DNA from: Adiantum capillus-veneris
Lineage: Eukaryota > Streptophyta > Polypodiopsida > Polypodiales > Pteridaceae
Assembly (NCBI GenBank): GCA_014529385.2
Contig: CM043957.1
Coordinates: 85,877,881 to 85,941,880 of the forward strand
Direction: 5' to 3'
DNA: 64,000 nt
In this document: one piece after another, positions 1 to 63,867 of the stretch
How positions within the stretch are numbered: the stretch's first letter is position 1
How the letters are laid out: the number at the start of each line of letters is the position of its first letter
The notes under the pieces: model-generated
Databases searched by the model: none
What the model saw: the letters and a program-made list of their open reading frames with translations, nothing else
What the model was told of the DNA's origin: nothing
Position numbers and translations under genes: made by a program

Positions 1-827
1 TCGATCTTGTTTGGGCAGATGAGCATACGTGGATTATGAGGACTCATTCACTTTGGACGGCCTCTATTTCCACAGTAAAGCGCAAAGTCTATTTAGCTCT
101 TAATTCGTAGGCAATCTGTTAAAACATGCTCCAAACTCTATTTTCAATAAAGTGATTTACTTTTACCCAACGTATATTGTACCTTGCCTTTTTGGGTCGC
201 TTTTTGTTAGTTTGTTAGAACTCACTCGTGCATGGAGGCAAATTGAACCCAGTCCGATGACAGTAGACCGCCCACGGAAAAACCCCCTATCACGCCATCT
301 ATAGCGTCGGGACCAGGGAGCACAGATGGGCATGCATGGCTAGGTGCGTAGAGCACACCACGGGTGCCATGGTTCAGGCGTGGAGTCCACACCGCTTTTC
401 AAGAGGCCATGGTTGGCCAGAGGGGTGTGTAGCACGACATACCAAGGCTTGAGTCCTATTCGGCCAAGTCTGAACAACCAGAGCCCAATCTATGAAGAGG
501 GACACCTATGGTTGGGTGAAGAGATTATTAGAGAGCTCCTATGCAGAGAGCTCGCATGAGAGGCCTATGATGTCTAGGATTCCGCATAATGACTCCTATG
601 TTACACTAGTATTAGAGCAGGTTGTATTCTCCATAGTGGTTGAGGATCCACAAGTATGTGCACACATGGAGGTGATACCTTTCCTTTTCCTCTCTATGTT
701 AGAATAAGCTTTAGGAGTAGGTAAGATTCTTTTGTTATTGCAATCTTTTATGGTTCTCTTTCATCTTTATTAGTAATCTTTGTTGGAGAGAGAAACGGAT
801 ACACTAAGTGCTTATGGAAGTAGTTGA
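1..827. other. Unresolved repeat-like sequence
   Basis: I recognise no gene, RNA or element in this stretch. The open frames here are short, unconserved in appearance and overlap one another on both strands. An AATAAAG-like signal is present near 147-153. The sequence lies upstream of the decayed LINE that starts near 828 and is presumably repeat-derived, but I cannot tie it to a family seen elsewhere in the window. Confidence 0.3.
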
Positions 828-3010
828 GTACTTAGTTATTAAGCTTTTGGACGCTAAGTTTGTTGATGACACAGGCATGTTTCTAGAGGGCTGCAAGGCC
901 AATTTGCACACGTGTGAGCAATCCCTTGAGGTGTTCTATTGCTCGTCAAGAGCATTGATTAATTGGCGGGAGACAGTGGCTTTTTGGAGAGGGCTTTAGA
1001 TGGGTCTCCCCAAGGACACCAATTCGATACTTGGGTTGTCAGGTTGGTTTGGATCTGTCACCAGAGCAGCAGTTTGTTCCTTTCCTATCCATTCGGAGAA
1101 AACTGTTCCATTGGATTTCAGCACGGTTGCCACCTGCCGCCAGGGCTGTAGTGTCCAACCAGGTGCTTTTGGCTAGTATGTGGTACATCACCTCTTGCTG
1201 GATTTTCTCAAGTTCTTGCAGCAGCAAGTTGGAGAGGTTGATCAGTAACTCTCTGTGGTCAAGGTCGGACATACAGTCCGCTCGGGCCAAAGTTTTCTGG
1301 CAAGTTATTACTTGACCTTGCTCTCAGAGAGTGTTGGGGATCATCAACCTAGCACGGCAGAGTAGAGCCCTCCTTGGGAAGCTCATTGTCAGTGGCCTCC
1401 TTCCAAGAGAGGAGCTCTAGAAGGAGCTGCTACTTCACGAGATTCGTGCCCCGGTCCCACAGACGGAAAGCCCATGGAGTCCTTCCACTCGCTAGATCTT
1501 CACAGAGATGCGTAGAGTGGGTCTGAGCAGGAGATGGGAGGATCGTTTTGCTTTGAGCTTGCTTCAGTCTTTGGAGCAGCAACGGAGTGGCCTTGAGCAG
1601 CACCAGCCCACATGCATTAAGGAGCACTTGAGACAGCCACTTACTTGGAACCCTTTGATCAGCACACAGGGAGGACACATGGTTGGTAGCTGACCTCATG
1701 TTGCTTGGGTTCCCATGGCAAAGGATCCAGCCCGAACTTTTGGGGATTGGCTGCAATTTACAGCACTTCCTGAGGAGATTCAGAGCCTTCAGCTGCAATA
1801 TATGAGGGGGGTGCAGAGCATGTGTCAGGATATTGTGGAGGCTATATCAGCAGAGTGGCACATCCCTCTTGAGCTGGCGGCTTCCTGTTGGACGGGGGCA
1901 TGCACTCGACTGGAGATACACATTAGGACTTGCTCAAACACAGGGTTCACGTTTTTTAAGGTTCAGAGAGAGGGCCGCCTCCACAGCGTCACTACTGAGG
2001 CACCAGAGGTGGTCGACTGCTACTTTCAGAGGATCAGAGTTGTGGCCATCAGTGGGAGAACTTGTGTGATAGACCCACACCCATCAGCTCTTGAGTCGGG
2101 ACACTTGCGATTATGGGCTTAGGAGAGCCGCCTTCTTTTGCCCTGCAGGGGACTAGGGGGAGTGGTTTTGGCACGATCCCTTTACTCCAGCCAATCACCC
2201 GGGACTCCCTTTTTTCAATACATAGCACGGCTGGGACGACACATATTGACCGTGGAGAGACACTCGTCCTGCAACAGCAAACCATTGGCAGGAGGAGGGT
2301 TTCACGACTGAGTTCTTGGCAGATTTTTGGGGGTGCCTATGGGACAGCAGACAGCCAAGGAGAGTTACTATGTTCCAGTGGCTAGTAGCCCATCGAGCTA
2401 CTGTAGTTGGGAGTTGGCTGGTGCACAGTGGTCACTCTGAGTATGTATATCAGTGACTATCCATTTGAGACACAGCACCATTGTCTGTGGGATTTCCCCA
2501 TGGCTCAGTAAATCTGGCTTCGGATTCTTTGAATGATGCCTGCACTTTGCGACAGCTAGCCAATACACTTGGCGTGTTGCAGCTTGGTCCACCCTCACGG
2601 GCCCAACACTTCGTTTTGAGATGGCTTCAATAAGAAGGATGATTGTGATACAGGAGGGCCGGCCTAGACTCCAGCCCACCACAGAGCTTGTACCTCAGCA
2701 GTGGAGCAACGATAAGAGAGTCGTTGGGAGCTCATCTGCAGCCTGACACTTTGGTTCATCTGGAGAGCCCCATGCTTCCGCATCTTCGCGGCTCGACCTG
2801 TCCCACCGGCAGAGACTGTACCTAACATCTGGCTGGAGCTGATCCACACACTCGGGGGGACAGTTTGAGAGGCTTCAAGGCAACTCCTACCCCATGCGGG
2901 AGAGTCGCGAGGCCCTCTTCCGACTTTGGCGACCACGGCCCTTCTTCACCATGGTTCATGGGGCGCCTAGATGGCAGTACCGCCCACCAGTGTGGTTGTT
3001 TCCTCCTCCC
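828..3010 (+). mobile_element. L1-like LINE, 5'-truncated and decayed (copy A1)
   Basis: This is the C-terminal part of a LINE ORF2. It starts inside the reverse transcriptase with the active-site block FVDDTGMFL (about 858-884) and continues through the thumb and the zf-RVT-like tail. It aligns with the longer copy at 22,200-26,335: both have a block of the type ANQVLLATMWYITSCWIF followed by an ERLI..W..R repeat region. The reading frame is broken by many frameshifts and stops, so it is not functional. Both aspartates of the active site are still present here, whereas the longer copy has lost one. The element is plant L1-like rather than related to the (TC)n-associated LINEs. The 3' end near 3,010 is set by loss of similarity to the other copy. 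Confidence 0.75.
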
Positions 3011-4209
3011 ATATCTTGATTTCGCCATCATTGTACATATGTAGTTTTTTCATTGGAAGTCTCTACCCACACTTTGATGTAGCCCATTGGGCAGGTAATG
3101 GATCTTTCTCTTGCAAGAAAAGAAATACAAAGAATGAACGCAGCGGCTCGTGTAGAGCAGAAGCTGTTTTGGCTCTCATAATCAACAAGCAGTCATCATA
3201 TCAAAATTAATCTTGCAGGGAAAAACAGACTCTATAATGGAGCAGGCTCAAGTAGGGTGCACCAACCAAGGCAAAGGGCAGATAATGATGCAACAAGAAC
3301 GGGCAGAACAACTAAACACGAGGTTGAGGCGGTTAAGGCATTTACAGGGGACATAGGATCGCATTTGTCACAAGAAGGTCTAGGAGGACGAGGACTGTGA
3401 TGCTAATTCAGTTCTGAGTAGGCTACAGTTGGTTGAGGCTGTGGGGAGGGAAGAAGGTGGCAGCATGTAGCTCGAATAGGAGATGCATGCAAACAGGCAG
3501 CACTCCAGGTCGAGCAAGGGGAAGAGCTGCAGGCTTGAGAGCAGGTAGAGCATACAGGCAAACGGAAGATCATGGGCTGCAGCAGGAAGCACATGCGCTA
3601 AGACTAAACAGGCAGTCAAGACCATTTAGTTGGATCTGAATCAGTCCCCGGCCAAGGCTCACCTCCATATATATAAAGCAGATTAGCATATTCAATTAAA
3701 GAGAAACCTAGCCTAAATTCTCTGCCAAGATCTGTAAGAAACCTCACAGAAACGATTAGTCTTATGTAATGGCACTTACACCTTCAGTGGCTCCTATCTC
3801 CAATCCTGACACTTACTGTTATGGTAAAAGATATTTTATAAAGATGAAGGAAAAGCACAGTAAATGACAGAGAGTCCTCCACAGAAATAGGTACATACTT
3901 TCGATCAAAAACATATAAACCATAATATTAGCAGGAAACTGCTCCTCAGAAGGGTTCCTGTCATAAATATATGCTTACCACACGTCTACAAACAGGTCAT
4001 AAATGGATCTGGATACTCAGAAAACTAAGAATTATCTCCATCACAATAGCACATTCGTATTCTCACAACAAGTTTATCTGCTTTGGTTACAATATGCACT
4101 ATCCAAAACTCTTCCACACTATTCAGAACTCTTCTCCCTGCACTTGCCATCTGATAATTGAAATTGAAGGCAAGAAGCTTGCATCCAGTATACTAATTAG
4201 AAAACTTAC
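3011..4209. other. Intronic or downstream sequence, no gene recognised
   Basis: Between the LINE remnant and the last recognised kinase exon I see no conserved coding block. On the minus strand an AG acceptor at 3,958-3,959 would open a 47-codon frame (3,957 down to a TAA near 3,815) in phase with the 4,210-4,353 exon. Its sequence does not resemble the expected next block of the kinase family, so I do not call it an exon. The ORFs near 3,400-3,640 look like chance frames. Confidence 0.35.
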
Positions 4210-56807
<52,598 letters not shown>

Positions 56808-56939
56808 CTGGGTAGAAAAGAGACTATTCGTACCACTTGCCAGTTGCAGCCTACAGCTTCATAGTCTTTCAAGAGATTTTCGTTTCTATTATAGCTAGGG
56901 ACTCGATTCCTTTTCTGTGACGCTTTAGATGAGAGATAT

Positions 56940-57929
56940 CATAATCAATTGTACCCTGTTCTGGTCTTGAGGGCAATCTGCTACTGACACTGCCAACTCC
57001 TCCTGCTCCTACTGACACTGCCAATTCTCCTGCACATGAGACCACTGACACTGTCTCCACATGGGCTGCCCTAGACTCCTAAGAAAGCGAGGCTCTGGCG
57101 ATGTCTCCTCCTAGCAAGAGAACTGATCTCGAGAAAGAGGGAGATGTCTCGTATAGAGAACATGGAGCACCTCTCCAGTGCCTGCACCTCTGCTGTGGTG
57201 CTCTGCATCTAGGTGATCACATCCTCTCCATGTAGATGCTCTAAGGAGAAAAACGCAAGGAGGATGTCCTTGTTGCCCATCAGCTGCAACATGGAACACC
57301 TCTTCTTCGGTGCCTGCATCTCTGTTGTGGTGCTCGCCAGCTAGGTGATCACATCCTCTTCGTGTAGATGCTCTAAGAGAAAAACGCACGAAGGATGTCC
57401 CTGTTGCCCAGCAACTACCTATGTGCTACCCTACTGCTGGGAGGGAAAAACGTTGGTGCTTGAGAAAATGTTGAGGCTGATCTGTAGCAAAAACGCTACC
57501 AGGCTGCCCATCCTGTACCCTAAGGTTGCCCACTAGGGGCGCCCTACACCCAAGGGCCTGTGCACTCTATACTCCCCTAGTGCCCTTGCCCTCTCATATA
57601 TACTCCCATAAGTCCAGGTCGGCCAGCTGTCCACCAGCCAAGACTGGAGAAAAATAGGGAATTGGTGGGAAAGATGCACCAGAAACACACTAGGGTTGTG
57701 GGGAAAAAAGCAGCAAGGCTGGGAAAAATACTCCCAGCCTACAGGAGCCTAATGGCCATGGAACCAAGCCAAAACCTTGAGCTGAACATGGCTAAACACA
57801 TCCCAACCTGAGAGAACAACCTCACACTGGCCGCGCACAGCCACAAAATAGCCCCCACTCCCTAACACCTGTCCCAAGGAGAAACTGGGACCGACTAGAC
57901 GAATTCAGAGAGATGCTTGAACTGTAACA
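56940..57929 (-). mobile_element. LTR, minus strand (family H)
   Basis: On the minus strand a polypurine tract GAGAGGGGG (57,930-57,938) is followed directly by TGTTACAGTTCAAG, the expected start of a 3' LTR. A TATATA-type box lies near 57,597 and a T-rich, promoter-like region follows. A unit of about 130 bases is tandemly duplicated at 57,161-57,402. The other end of the LTR is not fixed and is placed between 56,940 and 57,060. It lies upstream of the first kinase exon seen. Confidence 0.5.
57161..57402. repeat. Two-copy tandem repeat, about 130 bases
   Basis: Both copies contain ATGGARCACCTCTYC, GGTGATCACATCCTCT, GTGTAGATGCTCTAAG and AAAAACGCA. The repeat lies inside the family H LTR. Confidence 0.85.
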
Positions 57930-57938
57930 CCCCCTCTC

Positions 57939-58949
57939 AGCTCCTTGAAAGGAAGACAGACCAGGAGGCTAGAGTGAGCAATCTGCAAGTGTAAAGAGAG
58001 GATGAGGATACTACTACAGAAATCTGAGGTCGAACAATACAGGACACCATAGTATCCTCCAACCACTACCCTTGAAAGACGATCGAGAAGTAAAATGATG
58101 TCCGCTAAAAGTAAATCCAGCTCTATCAAGAATCTTCTCAACTCAACAGACTCACAAGTCGCACAACCAACATCTCTTGAAGGTATTGTTGGTGACCGCT
58201 CCAAGAGAATGCATCAAACTAAGGGTAAAGGTATAAACTAACGGATCGTTTCCCAACTCTCAAGTGCTCCACCCTCGAGGAAAGGGGCAGAAACCTGCAC
58301 CTCCGGTCATATACAACATGCCAAGATCTCCAAGCTGCTATAGGAACTCCAAAGAATGGGACAACCGAGGCAAGTAAGAAATCAATTGTCCGATGTCGAA
58401 GAACAAAGGAGCTGCACTAACCACCATATAGAATGATGAACTGCAAATTGTATCTGAAAGAACTTCATCAAAACTGAGAGTGAAAACTCCTACTGATCTT
58501 CATCTGTATAGAACACATCTCGAGTGGATATCACCCCCCTCTCAAAGTGAATCGGGAAGAAACATCCAGCTTAAAGGAACACACATCACTACCGAGACTG
58601 CAACTAATACGGCAAGACCTAAAGACCCTACACCCAAGCTCTCCAAGAGAAGAACAAGGTGCTATAGAAAGCCACCAAATAGATTGTCAATTTTGTCCGC
58701 TGCACATGGAGCCACTAGAACTGTAAGGAAGTAGTCCCGAAAACCAACTCCCAAGCTGGCTCCAAATCTACCTCTGAAGGGAGAACACCCGGACCTTGGA
58801 TAGCTGTCACTACTCTCCAATAGTCTCTACATGTGTAAGTGGATAACCAAAGGGTAGGTGAGTCCAAATTTCAAAATAAAATATACTTGTGGAACTTAGA
58901 ACCAAAACTCAGAGAATCAAGAAGAACATCTCCCTGTTTCAAAGAATGC
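57939..58949. other. Unresolved, possibly interior of the family H element
   Basis: Adjacent to a polypurine tract on the minus strand, so this could be the 3' interior of the LTR element. However, none of the frames shows RT, RNase H or integrase motifs. The 99-codon minus-strand frame at 57,905-58,204 runs into the LTR and is not recognised. Confidence 0.35.
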
Positions 58950-59560
58950 TTGAGCTAAACTGATAGGTGCCCAAACTCCTGTATAACCACCCCAAGGCTT
59001 CCCCAAAGCTTCCAAGGTGTTATTTTGCAGCTTAGGTACAAAATCCTAAACCTGCAATTAAACTCAGCAAGCTGAAATTCTCTGTTTTTTATCTTTTTGA
59101 ACGGAGCAAACACGTCTCTAAGTGTCTAAGGACCTCCCGCACGCTATAGGACACTTTCCCTTTGATTTGGATGAGTTTTCACACGAGAAAACTATCCTGT
59201 TTCGCAAACTGTCGCAATGGGCTTGTAGGGAATAACAATAAGCTAATCCGGTTCCTGTTCAAAAGGCCCTTGCCTTCACAAACGTGCATAAAACCCACAA
59301 GACTCTACATAGTCATCTAAGGAGCCCAACTAGTGGGGCATTACCATATGTGTAAGGGCGAGAGAGATGGGAATCATCCCGCTACATGAGACAAGGGAGA
59401 ACGCAAACTTTCCACTAAAACTGTGAACCTGAAAATCCACTCACGAAAGCCAAAAGCAGCCCCCACTCTCCTTTTGGGCGCCTCCAAGCCAGCTCTTCTA
59501 TTGACATGTGTCCACTAGTTCAGTTTCCTAGCCCTCCTAACTTAAAAATTTGTCAATGAC
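58950..59560 (-). mobile_element. Partial LTR of the G1 family
   Basis: Reverse-complement blocks ATGCCCCACTAGTTGGG, AACCGGATTAGCT, GAGAATTTCAGC..GCTG and TTAATTGCAGGTTTAGGATT match the LTR of G1 and the solo LTR at 5,420. Its upstream side stops at 59,561 where the chromovirus LTR begins, in the middle of the expected U3. The U5 side fades near 58,950. Confidence 0.55.
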
Positions 59561-60382
59561 TGTATTATGCAACGAAAGTAAATGATGATGTAAGCTCATG
59601 ATGAGTGCTCTGTGGATGCTCAAGGTTCCTTTTACTATCGAGGAAGGGAGAGCCTTCCTTGCTTAGAGAGAGAATGTGCAATGACCAAAACAAGAGTAGA
59701 ATGCAAACCAAGTGAAAAGTGCATGAGAGTGCTAGAGAGAGAGAGAGAGAAGACACAACACCAGATGGGGTTCCAAACCCCTCCAAGGGCCCCCCTCTCT
59801 ATTGCTAGAGAGGTATTTGCTTTAGATTGCACATGGTCTGGTACAATGCTTCAAAATGTTGTAGTCCTTGACGACGATGATGTCGACAACGACGACGAAG
59901 AAGGCTAAGGGCTGAAAACGGAAAAACGCTAGGCCTGAGGCTGGCTGAAAACTGAGCGCTGTCCTAGGGCTGAAATCTGCAATTGTGCTGGTGATGGCGG
60001 CAATGACGAGGCTATGCAAAAAACGGATGGGCTGAAATCTGAAAATGATGGCTGAAAACTGAAAACGCTGGCTGAACGGATGGCGTTGTGGATCAAGCAA
60101 GCTCCCCAACAGCCCACAATTGGAAATAAAGTCACTCATTTGATAAATGTGTACATTGGCAAAAAAGATTTTGTGCACTGAAAAATGCTCATGCTGGGTA
60201 CAGAATGTCATGCTAGTGATTATGGGTTGTGCAATCAGAGGGTATGCAACTACTCTAAGTGCATGGACATGCACTGCCCGCGTACAGGCTCACAAGGTTG
60301 CCAGAACACTTCCTAGGCTTCCTAAACCCTAGCATAGGGACAGCTTGTCCACGTGCACATAGGGTTAGATGTGCACGTGACA
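59561..60382 (-). mobile_element. 3' LTR of G2
   Basis: 822 bp from TGTATTATGC (59,561, the CA end in the element's orientation) to CACGTGACA (60,382). Comparison with 63,868-64,000 confirms the shared blocks (GTGCTCAAGGTTCCTTTT and GAGAATGTGCAATGACCAAA). A GACGAC-rich stretch lies at 59,868-59,907. Confidence 0.85.
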
Positions 60383-60394
60383 TCCCCCCCTTTT
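60383..60394 (-). promoter_or_regulatory. Polypurine tract of G2
   Basis: AAAAGGGGGGGA on the minus strand directly precedes the LTR start TGTCACGTG and primes plus-strand synthesis in this class. It directly follows the stop codon of the chromodomain frame. Confidence 0.85.
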
Positions 60395-61687
60395 CAAGGT
60401 GAGGTATTGGTACCGAGCTGCATGGCTTCTTTGTAGTCTGCCAACAACTCAAGGTAAGCCGTGAAAAATGCTTCATCAACCCACACTGCCTCGTGGATTC
60501 CTCGATCTTTGAACTTCATAAGGTATTGTCGTGCTTGCTTCTTTGATCCACGGCGAAACCGATGTAGCAAAATCTGCTCCGGGTCCATGACTTCTGCTTC
60601 ATCAATGATCTCGGGTTCTTCTTCGTCAGAAATGTCCATTGGTGGGTCTCCCTGAAACAACTTCAACCAAGAAACATGGAAAACATTGTGCATTGACCAT
60701 GAGTTAGGCAACTACAATTTAATAGAAACCTTATTTATATTTTTAATGACTGGAAAAGGACCATACATACGAAAATCAGCTTTTGACACTTCTTTCCTAC
60801 TTGCTTGAGACGTTGTTTCATGATCCTAAGATAGACCCAATCCCCTTCCTTGATAATAACATCCTGACAATGCTTGTTAGCATGACGAGAATAAAACTCA
60901 TGAGCCTTGCTTAGCCGAAGCTTCACTCTCAGTAATCTCATCCAAAGACTAGCTCTCAGCATTGGCATCAGGCAACCGACTGACCGATTGAGTCAACAAA
61001 GACTCAAACGGACGGCCAAATGCTGCCTCATACGGGGTTCTACCAATGGCAGTGGAATATAAGTCATTCAAAATCGCTTAAACTAACGGGAGATATTGCT
61101 CCCAATGAGACTGTTGATCATGCACATAAGACTTCAAAACATCAAAAGCCAATTGATTGTAGATCTCACTTTGACCATCATACGGTGGGTGAAATGCGGA
61201 TGAAAATTCAACTTGGTGGCAAAGTGCTTTCTAAAAGTTAGACGTGAACTTGACATCCCTATTTGACACAATCAACTTTGGCAAACCACAAAGGGGATAC
61301 GAGTGCTTAATGAATAGACGTGCTACATCTTGTGCTATGTAAGATTAGTCAGAAAATCCATGGAGATGTCCTTAAATGGCCCTTCGGGAATAGGCAGCAG
61401 TAGCAAGAGGCCTTCCTGCTTACCCCGAGGAGCTTTTACCTTTTGACAAATGGAACACTGTGTGACATACTTGAACACATCTTTCGCATTTTAGGCCAAA
61501 AAAAGAATCTTTCTACCTTTTCTAAAGTGGTACTCATGCCTCTATGCTCACCCATGAGTGCATCATGTGCATCGTGCAATATGGCTTGCCTAAGAGGAGG
61601 CAACACACAGAGATGGCGGCAAAAATACAAAAGACCCTTGGGAAGCAAGAGCCTGCAACCATTGCTTACCAAACTTGGAATCTGCAT
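60394..61687 (-). pseudogene. G2 integrase and chromodomain
   Basis: The zinc-binding region (LMGEHRGMSTTLEKVERFFF and WPKM) is followed by core blocks FKDISMDFLTNL and LIVSNRDVKFTS, in which the second catalytic Asp is Asn, and YDGQSEIYNQ-like sequence with the Glu. A deletion removes the core between the first two. Then come KEGDWVYLRI and HNVFHVSWLKLFQGDPP, and a chromodomain-like end QYLMKFKDRGIHEAVWVDEA. Stops and frameshifts separate the pieces. Chromodomains direct integration to marked chromatin in this lineage. Confidence 0.8.
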
Positions 61688-62251
61688 ACTTGTTCTTCAT
61701 GCTGTCAAAAGAGACACCTTGACTAGAGATGGTTGAACTTGTCTCAAAAGTCACAATATGTCCTTTGCGACTTAACGCATCTCCAACGTGGTTAGCTTTA
61801 CCTGGAACATACTCAATCAAACCTTGAAATTGCTCAAAATACTGAGACCACCGTGCTTGGCGGTCACTCCAATGTGCACTACGCATAGATTGAAGCTATT
61901 TGAGGGCTTGAAGATCAATACGCACAATAAACTCTCTACCATACAAAAAATGCTTCAATGCTTGAGAGAATGAATGAGAGAGAGAAGTTCCTTATAATAC
62001 AGAGAATAATTCTTTTCAGCATTGTTCAACTGTCTACTGAGAAATGCAACTGAACGGCCATGCTATTGTAGCACAGCTCCTATGGCGACGTTCGCATCCG
62101 TCCATACCTCAAAGGGGTCATCCCAAGAGGCAAGGATCAGACACAAAGCCTCAGTCACCGCAACCTTGAGAGCTTCAAAAGCCTCAATGGCTGCCTCGGG
62201 CGAAACAACACGCTGTCGGTGAGTTTTCACCCCTTTCAAAACATCTCTCAT
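61590..62251 (-). pseudogene. G2 RT end and RNase H remnant
   Basis: FARIAAPMRDVLKGVKTHRQ and AAIEAFEALKVAVTEALCL mark the RT connection. VWTDANVAIGAVLQ is the first RNase H block and VPGKANHVGDALSRK the last. The RT palm that should precede them is missing. Confidence 0.8.
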
Positions 62252-62261
62252 GGGTGCAGCA

Positions 62262-62293
62262 ATGCGTGCAAAATTCTTTATATCGAACTATAT
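62262..62293. repeat. Direct repeat at the RT deletion joint
   Basis: CGATATAAAGA occurs twice (plus strand TCTTTATATCG), about 20 bases apart, exactly where protease sequence ends and the RT connection begins. Confidence 0.7.
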
Positions 62294-62572
62294 GTCTTTA
62301 TATCGAGAATCACTGACCACATCATGCATACTGTCAGAGTCAAACAAGACCACAACACGTTGACCGTTCACATGACCATAACATTTAAAGAGAGACTCGT
62401 CAAGGTGCTTATCAAAAATGTATGGTGTACTTTCTGGGTTAATCAAGATGCTGACAGAAGATGTGGATTCTGTGGTTGATTTTGGTGGTGCTTTCTTAGG
62501 ACAATCTTTCTTAACATGATCCTTAGTGTAACATTGATAGCATCTTCCTTCTTTGCCATAAGCAGCTCTCAT
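62288..62572 (-). pseudogene. G2 zinc knuckle and protease
   Basis: CYQCYTKDHVKKDC is a CX2CX4HX4C knuckle with Asp in place of the usual Gly. The protease block VVVLFDSDSMHDVVS keeps the catalytic Asp, but the DSG triad reads DSD, which would be expected to inactivate it. The frame ends at the deletion joint. Confidence 0.8.
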
Positions 62573-62623
62573 CTAGAGTTAACCATCCTTCAACAATTCC
62601 TTGAGCAGACTTTTCATCCGGTG

Positions 62624-63805
62624 TTAACTTAGGTTTATCTTGAGATTTGTTCTTTCCCTTAGATTCATTGTGAGAGTTCTGTGCTCTAGAAGATTGAGAA
62701 GAAGAGTTACCGTTATGTTACCATTGGTCTTACCGTTCTTACCATTCGGTGGGTTCTGAGGGTTTTGAGGGTTCTGAGAGGTACTCTGAGACGACTTGGC
62801 CTCCTTAGGCTTGCCTTTGTTGTGCTTCATTTCTTGGGTGAGGGCAATCACCACTGCCATGTTGTAGTCCGTAGGGCTAAACACTTGCACATCAAACTTG
62901 ATGTACTCGTCCAACCCGAAAAGGAAAGCCTCTTTTCTTTCTGCATTCAATTTGCGCAATTGGACGTCAATCTACAAAATACAGTTAGAAAAAGACATGA
63001 CAGGAGATCCATTTTGCTTGAGACCACCCCAATCTTCTTTTAACTGATCTAGGTATTGTGGTGGCATGAAGCGAGCCTTGAGCTTGTCTTGGAAGTCGCT
63101 CCAACTGAGAGAGAGAACGCCTTCCTCGGCATGCTCAAGGTGCTCAACCAATTGTGACTCCTGCCAAGCTTGATACCAATTAATGGCATCACCTGCTAGA
63201 TACATGGCAGCCGTCAAAACTTTATTGTTACTTGTTTTCTTGTAAGTTGCAAAGTAAGCATTGAATTGATGCAACCACAAATGAATCACAAAAGCATCCA
63301 TCTTACCGTCATACTTACTAAACGTCAACTTTTCAGTGACTGGATTGTTGGAGTCGTCACCTCTACCTGTGCTACGAGATGATTCATCGGTTCCTTTGAC
63401 TGGCTCGGTCTTTGGGGTGAGTACCTGTAGGATCAACTTTTGCATGCGTTGATTCCTCTACGCCTCCCACTCTAAATCTAGAGCCGCTCGCTTTTCTTCG
63501 GCCGTCGCTATGTGTTGAGCCTCACGTGCTTTCTCACGCTCGAGCTCCATAGTTGTCCTTCGTTCTTCGGCCGCCATGCGTGCTTGCTCACGCTCAAGCT
63601 TCATGGCTACCCTTCTTTCTTCCATGGCGACTCGTTGCACCTCTTGTAGCATCATGTCCATCATCAACTTGACCAAAGCCTCCATAGGGTTTGGTGCAAT
63701 CCCTGGCGTAGATGGGGATGGGGAAAGATCGGGGAACAATCCTCCTCGTGTAGAAACTTCGTCTTCTCCAACTCCACTCTCATCATCTTCACGCAAAGTA
63801 TCCAT
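62624..63805 (-). pseudogene. G2 gag
   Basis: ATG at 63,805 opens MDTLREDDESGVGEDEV. A long Glu/Arg-rich helical stretch (residues 45-115) follows, then the gag core: LTFSKYDGKMDAFVIHLWLH, LAGDAINWYQAW, WSDFQDKLKARFMPPQYLDQ, RKEAFLFGLDEYIKFDV. Two TAG codons (63,458 and 62,972) interrupt one continuous frame. A frameshift near 62,630 leads to the zinc knuckle. Confidence 0.85.
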
Positions 63806-63854
63806 TCCGCTTCGGGTGATTTCCTAGAGTGATGATACCGAACACTGCCAAAGA

Positions 63855-63866
63855 GCTCTGATACCA
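63855..63866 (-). promoter_or_regulatory. Primer binding site (initiator-Met tRNA) of G2
   Basis: TGGTATCAGAGC on the minus strand, one base after the LTR end ATTACA. It equals the site of element G4. Confidence 0.9.
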
Positions 63867-63867
63867 A

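Noticed and set aside
1430-2122. Overlapping frames of 120-135 codons on both strands
   Set aside because: They cover the LINE A1 remnant, whose coding sense is shown by alignment to copy A2; the antisense frames are shadows.
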